This document shows positions 60,644 through 64,000 of a stretch of 64,000 nucleotides of DNA, piece by piece; within the stretch, counting starts at the first letter, position 1; each line of letters opens with the position of its first letter. The notes beneath the pieces are model-generated. The model did no database searches and was not told the origin of the DNA. It saw nothing but the letters and a program-made list of their open reading frames with translations. The translations under genes and the position numbers were made by a program. The stretch covers positions 87,936 to 151,935 of the forward strand of contig QFPJ01000001.1 in the NCBI GenBank assembly GCA_003241685.1. The letters run 5' to 3'. Source of the DNA: Sphingopyxis macrogoltabida (lineage in GTDB: Bacteria > Pseudomonadota > Alphaproteobacteria > Sphingomonadales > Sphingomonadaceae).

Positions 60644-60740
60644 CATCCTTGCGAGCGAAGCAAAGCAATCTCCGGTCCGCGATGTCCTTCCCCGGTCGAT
60701 CGCTGGAAATTGCGGCGTCGCTTCGCTTCGCGCAATGACG
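60644..60740. repeat. family C palindromic repeat pair, partly degenerate
   Basis: GCATCCTTGCGAGCGAAGCA at the left and GTCGCTTCGCTTCGCGCAAT at the right. It sits inside the Anbu operon between the ATP-grasp and alpha-E genes, so it would be transcribed as a hairpin in the mRNA. Confidence 0.75.
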
Positions 60741-60763
60741 GCGGTGGGTAAGAAACATCCCCA

Positions 60764-62224
60764 TCAATCCTCCAGCACCCAGGTGTCCTTGGTCCCGCCG
60801 CCCTGGCTCGAATTGACCACCAGCGATCCCTTGGTCATCGCGACGCGGGTCAGGCCGCCGGGGGTGATGGTGATGCCCTTGGGCGACATCAGCACGAAAG
60901 GACGCAAGTCGACGTGGCGCGGCGCCAAGCCCGCCTTGGTAAAGATCGGCACGGTCGACAGCGACAGCGTCGGCTGCGCGATATAATTGCCCGGGTTCGC
61001 CTCCAGCTTGCGGCGAAAGGCGGCGATGTCCTTCTTCGTCGCGGCCGGGCCGACCAGCATCCCATACCCGCCCGATCCGTGCACTTCCTTCACCACCAGT
61101 TCGGGCAGGCGGTCGAGCACCTCCTTCAGATGGTCGGGCTCGCTGCACCGCCACGTCGGCACATTGGGCAGCAGCGCCTTTTCGCCGGTATAGAATTCGA
61201 TGATGTCGGGCATATAGCTGTACAGCGCCTTGTCGTCGGCGATGCCGGTGCCAGGCGCATTGGCGATGGTGATGCCGCCAGCGCGATAGACGTCCCAGAT
61301 GCCCGGCACCCCCAGCATCGAATCGGGCCGGAAGTTCAACGGGTCGAGGAAATCGTCATCAACGCGGCGATACAGGACGTCGATCGCCTCATACCCCTGC
61401 GTCGTGCGCATCGCGACGCGGCCGTCGACGACGCGCAGATCATGGCCCTCGACCAGTTCGGCGCCCATCTGGTCGGCCAGAAAACTATGCTCGAAATAGG
61501 CGCTGTTGTGGATGCCGGGGGTCAGCACCGCGACGGTCGGCGTTCCGCCGCAGGCGGGCGGCGCGCAGGCGGCAAGCGAACGGAGCAGGTTCATCGGATA
61601 ATCGCCGACCTCGCGCACCGCGACTTTCGCGAACAATTCCGGGAACATCTGCAACATGGTTTCGCGATTTTCGAGCATATAGGACACGCCCGACGGGGTG
61701 CGGGCATTGTCCTCCAGCACGAAAAATTCATTCGGCCCGGTGCGGACGATGTCGATGCCGCTGATATGGGTATAGACGCCGCCCGGCGGGTCCATGCCCA
61801 TCATCATCGGCAGAAACGCCTCGTTGCGCGCGATCAGGTCGGTCGGAACGCGCCCGGCGCGCAGGATTTCCTGCCGGTGATAGATATCATAGAGAAAGGC
61901 GTTGAGCGCGCGCACCCGCTGTTCGATGCCGCGCGACAGCCGCCGCCATTCGCTTGCCGAAATGATCCGCGGCACCACGTCGAAGGGGATCAGCCGTTCG
62001 TCGGCATCTTCCTGGCCATAGACGTTGAAGGTGATGCCGGTGGTGCGGAAAAACGCCTCGGCCTGCTGGGTCTTGCGCTGGATGCGCGCGGCGTCTTCGC
62101 GTTCGAACCAGTCGTGATATTCGCGGTAGGGCGACCGGATCTCGCCCCCCTCCCCGTCATTCGCAAGGCCCGTCATCTCGTCGAAAAAATGAATGCGCCG
62201 GTCCCTTTCCACGCAACATGCCAT
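60764..62224 (-). CDS. Circularly permuted type 2 ATP-grasp protein of the Anbu operon
   Basis: A 486-residue ATP-grasp enzyme with permuted domain order, expected to form an amide or peptide bond using ATP. Typical segments are FFDEMTG near the start, IPFDVVPRIISASEWRRLSRG, GIDIVRTGPNEFFVLEDNAR, VLTPGIHNSAYFEHSFLADQ and VVKEVHGSGGYGMLVGP. The ATG at 62224 is chosen because the family retains the FDEM residues; a later ATG at 62176 is possible. First gene of the operon. Confidence 0.92.
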   Translation of the reverse strand: MACCVERDRRIHFFDEMTGLANDGEGGEIRSPYREYHDWFEREDAARIQRKTQQAEAFFRTTGITFNVYGQEDADERLIPFDVVPRIISASEWRRLSRGIEQRVRALNAFLYDIYHRQEILRAGRVPTDLIARNEAFLPMMMGMDPPGGVYTHISGIDIVRTGPNEFFVLEDNARTPSGVSYMLENRETMLQMFPELFAKVAVREVGDYPMNLLRSLAACAPPACGGTPTVAVLTPGIHNSAYFEHSFLADQMGAELVEGHDLRVVDGRVAMRTTQGYEAIDVLYRRVDDDFLDPLNFRPDSMLGVPGIWDVYRAGGITIANAPGTGIADDKALYSYMPDIIEFYTGEKALLPNVPTWRCSEPDHLKEVLDRLPELVVKEVHGSGGYGMLVGPAATKKDIAAFRRKLEANPGNYIAQPTLSLSTVPIFTKAGLAPRHVDLRPFVLMSPKGITITPGGLTRVAMTKGSLVVNSSQGGGTKDTWVLED

Positions 62225-62422
62225 CAACGGCCACGCCCGACGGTCTGGCCGACCGCGACCCCTGGTTCCTGCCTGCTGCGTCGCTTGTCTGGCTACGCGG
62301 CCGCCAAGCTTATGAACAGCGATGCTAATAGCGCGCCCGCGCCTTGGCAAGCCGCCTTGGGCCTCGGATCGGGTCGGGGATGACGAAGGGCTGTAAGCGA
62401 CCGAAAACAGTCCTTCTTATCC

Positions 62423-62553
62423 CGTTCGCATCGAGCCCTTCGGCTGCCTTGACAGGCGCTCAGGATAAACTTCGGCCTTCGGCAGAAATCGAGATGCCCG
62501 TCGGGCTGGGCGTTACATCGATGGGTGTCTCGACTTCGCTCGACACGAACGGA
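62423..62553. repeat. family B repeat pair, extended form
   Basis: CGTTCGCATCGAGCCCTTCG at the left, with the inner segment GGCTGCCTTGACAGGCGCTC, and the inverted TGTCTCGACTTCGCTCGACA at the right. Confidence 0.8.
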
Positions 62554-62594
62554 CAGGGGAGTCTGGAAACGACCGAAAGGCGACTTTTACAGCA

Positions 62595-62668
62595 TCGTCT
62601 CCCCGGACTTGATCCGGGGTCCATGACGTCAGCGCCGCAGTGGATTCCGGATCAAGTCCGGAATGACG
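62595..62668. repeat. family D palindromic repeat pair
   Basis: CCCCGGACTTGATCCGGGGT and inverted TTCCGGATCAAGTCCGGAAT about 30 bases apart. The same family as at 30053. Confidence 0.85.
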
Positions 62669-62825
62669 ATAGTGGGTGCAAAACCGCCCGCGCCCCACCC
62701 CATTCCGGACATTCGGCTCCCGGCCAACGCCGCCAAGACAAAAGGACCAGTCACCGTCATTCCCGACCTCACACCGAACCCGCCGCGCGCCCATCCGAAC
62801 GGCGTCGGCCGCAGCGTCGCGCGGG

Positions 62826-64000
62826 TCAGATCGCGCCGTGGCAGTGCTTGTACTTGCGTCCCGAACCGCATGGGCATGGCGCGTTGCGGCTGATTTCCAG
62901 CGCCGCATAGGGATTGTCGCCTTCGGGCAGGTCGGGCCGCGGGATCTGCATCGGGGGCAGCGTGTTGGCGATCACGCCCAGGTCGCCGGCGTCGATGTCG
63001 GCGCTGTTGTCCTCGCCGGTGAACGGGTCGATGTGCGTGGTCAGGAAATCGGGCAGGTCGGGCATCGGCAGCGGTTCGGGGTCCTGGAACTGGAAATCGA
63101 TCCGCGCGACGGTGCGCGTCACATCCTCGCGGATGTTGGACAGCATCCGTTCGAACAGCGCGAACGCTTCCTGCTTATATTCGTTGATCGGCTGTTTCTG
63201 GGCATAGGCGCGCAGGAACACCGCCTGGCGCAGCGCGTCGAGCGTCGCCAGATGTTCCTTCCAGTGATGATCGAGCGTCTGGATCAGGATCGACTTTTCG
63301 ATCCCGCGCCACGTTTCCGCGTCGACCTGCGCCGCCTTGCCCGCGGCCGCGGCGTCGGCCTGTTCCTGAATTCGCTCCTCGAAGATTTCGGCGTCGACCG
63401 CGTCTTCCTGCATCCAGTCGTCGATCGGCGGGTGGAGGTCCAGGATATTGGCGACGCGCTCCTTCATCGTCTCGACATCCCATTGTTCGGGATAGCTGCC
63501 GGGGGGGCAGGCGTCGGCGACGATCGCGTTCACCGTTTCGGCGCGCATCGCGGTCATCACCTCGTCGACGGTCTCGCTGTCGATGATCTCGCCGCGCTGT
63601 TCATAGATGACCTTGCGCTGGTCGTTCATGACATTGTCATATTCGACGACCTGCTTGCGCGTTTCGTAATTGCGCGCCTCGACCTTCTTCTGCGCGGTCT
63701 CGATCGCCTTTGACAGCCATTTCGATCCGATCGCCTCGCCATCCTCCAGATTCTTGTTCATCATCTTGGCGAACAGCGTGTCGGGGCCAAAGATGCGCAG
63801 CAGGTCGTCGTCGAGGCAGAGGTAGAATTTCGACAGGCCGGGGTCGCCCTGACGGCCCGAACGGCCGCGCAGCTGGTTGTCGATGCGGCGGCTTTCGTGG
63901 CGTTCGGTCGCCAGCACGAACAATCCGCCCGCGGCCTTCACCGCCTCGCGCTCGGCGGCGACTTCGGCCTGGATGCGTTCGACCGCGGCGTCGCGATCGG
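62826..64000 (-). CDS. secA: Preprotein translocase ATPase SecA, C-terminal part (runs off window end)
   Basis: About 391 codons of SecA remain. Helicase motif V/VI residues ERHESRRIDNQLRGRSGRQGD are present near the 5' end, then the helical wing and scaffold regions, and the C-terminal zinc-binding SEC-C motif APCPCGSGRKYKHCHG at the end. SecA drives Sec-dependent export. The protein start lies outside the window. The zinc tail is intact. Confidence 0.97.
   Translation of the reverse strand, partial: DRDAAVERIQAEVAAEREAVKAAGGLFVLATERHESRRIDNQLRGRSGRQGDPGLSKFYLCLDDDLLRIFGPDTLFAKMMNKNLEDGEAIGSKWLSKAIETAQKKVEARNYETRKQVVEYDNVMNDQRKVIYEQRGEIIDSETVDEVMTAMRAETVNAIVADACPPGSYPEQWDVETMKERVANILDLHPPIDDWMQEDAVDAEIFEERIQEQADAAAAGKAAQVDAETWRGIEKSILIQTLDHHWKEHLATLDALRQAVFLRAYAQKQPINEYKQEAFALFERMLSNIREDVTRTVARIDFQFQDPEPLPMPDLPDFLTTHIDPFTGEDNSADIDAGDLGVIANTLPPMQIPRPDLPEGDNPYAALEISRNAPCPCGSGRKYKHCHGAI

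Larger units (their letters stand above)
62225..62825. other. 600-base gap between the Anbu operon and secA, mostly repeats
   Basis: It holds an extended family B pair (62423-62553), a family D pair (62595-62668), and loose repeat fragments (GGGTCGGGGATGACGAAGG near 62370, GTCATTCCCGACCTC near 62757). No convincing reading frame or RNA gene. The 62225-62360 part must hold the operon promoter; I could not fix its elements. Confidence 0.7.

Overview
The window is chromosomal DNA from a high-GC alphaproteobacterium, most likely a sphingomonad (Sphingopyxis or a close relative). The genus is inferred from general familiarity, not from a search. The evidence is a PhyR/NepR/EcfG general stress response locus, an alphaproteobacterial LexA box (GTTC-N7-GTTC), tandem small TorF-like outer-membrane proteins, dense ATGA/GTGA gene overlaps, and many short palindromic intergenic repeats of the kind scattered through sphingomonad genomes. 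I see no insertion sequence, prophage, CRISPR array or integrase-bounded island. One tRNA gene (Arg, CCT) is present. Both window ends cut genes: a CPA2 antiporter at the left and secA at the right.

Layout. 1-2.7 kb: antiporter N-terminus, L-serine ammonia-lyase and Fe-superoxide dismutase. 2.9-8.3 kb: a four-gene, translationally coupled DNA-repair operon on the minus strand (radical SAM protein, DUF4130-UdgX, MBL-fold exonuclease, ATP-dependent DNA ligase) with a LexA box just upstream of its first start codon. 8.3-13.6 kb: signalling and general stress response (Crp/Fnr regulator, GAF-PAS-HWE kinase, PhyR, an EcfG-type sigma factor, then nepR-ecfG behind a GGAAC-N16-CGTT promoter). 13.7-23.2 kb: periplasmic and cytoplasmic oxidoreductases and hydrolases, with threonine ammonia-lyase. 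23.3-26.8 kb: CreD with a triplet-repeat polyproline tract, and two TorF-like proteins. 27-33.4 kb: ispG, a GNAT, an acyltransferase, and a divergent carboxylase/SDR pair. 33.5-37.6 kb: tRNA-Arg, DUF1178, grxC, comF, a methyltransferase, mutT and three Flp pilins. 37.6-45 kb: an M48 protease, accA, xerD, an unrecognised exported protein, aroK and aroB. 45-50.8 kb: an MFS transporter facing a radA-cvpA-nifU-like-antiporter operon. 51-58 kb: transaldolase, crotonase, thiolase-like protein, ALDH7-type dehydrogenase and acetyl-CoA synthetase. 58-62.2 kb: the Anbu operon (ATP-grasp, alpha-E, transglutaminase, Anbu protease). 62.8 kb to the end: the secA 3' part.

Genes that appear to work together: the SOS-type repair operon; the PhyR-NepR-EcfG partner switch with an adjacent HWE kinase; the shikimate pair aroK-aroB; a fatty-acid or branched-chain acid catabolism set whose two promoter regions share an 18-bp palindrome (31.7 and 51.8 kb); and the Anbu set, a conserved operon whose substrate is unknown. 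Palindromic repeats of at least four families occupy most of the intergenic gaps. Copies have also entered coding DNA, in the ligase gene and at the 5' ends of an amidohydrolase gene and the cvpA reading frame.
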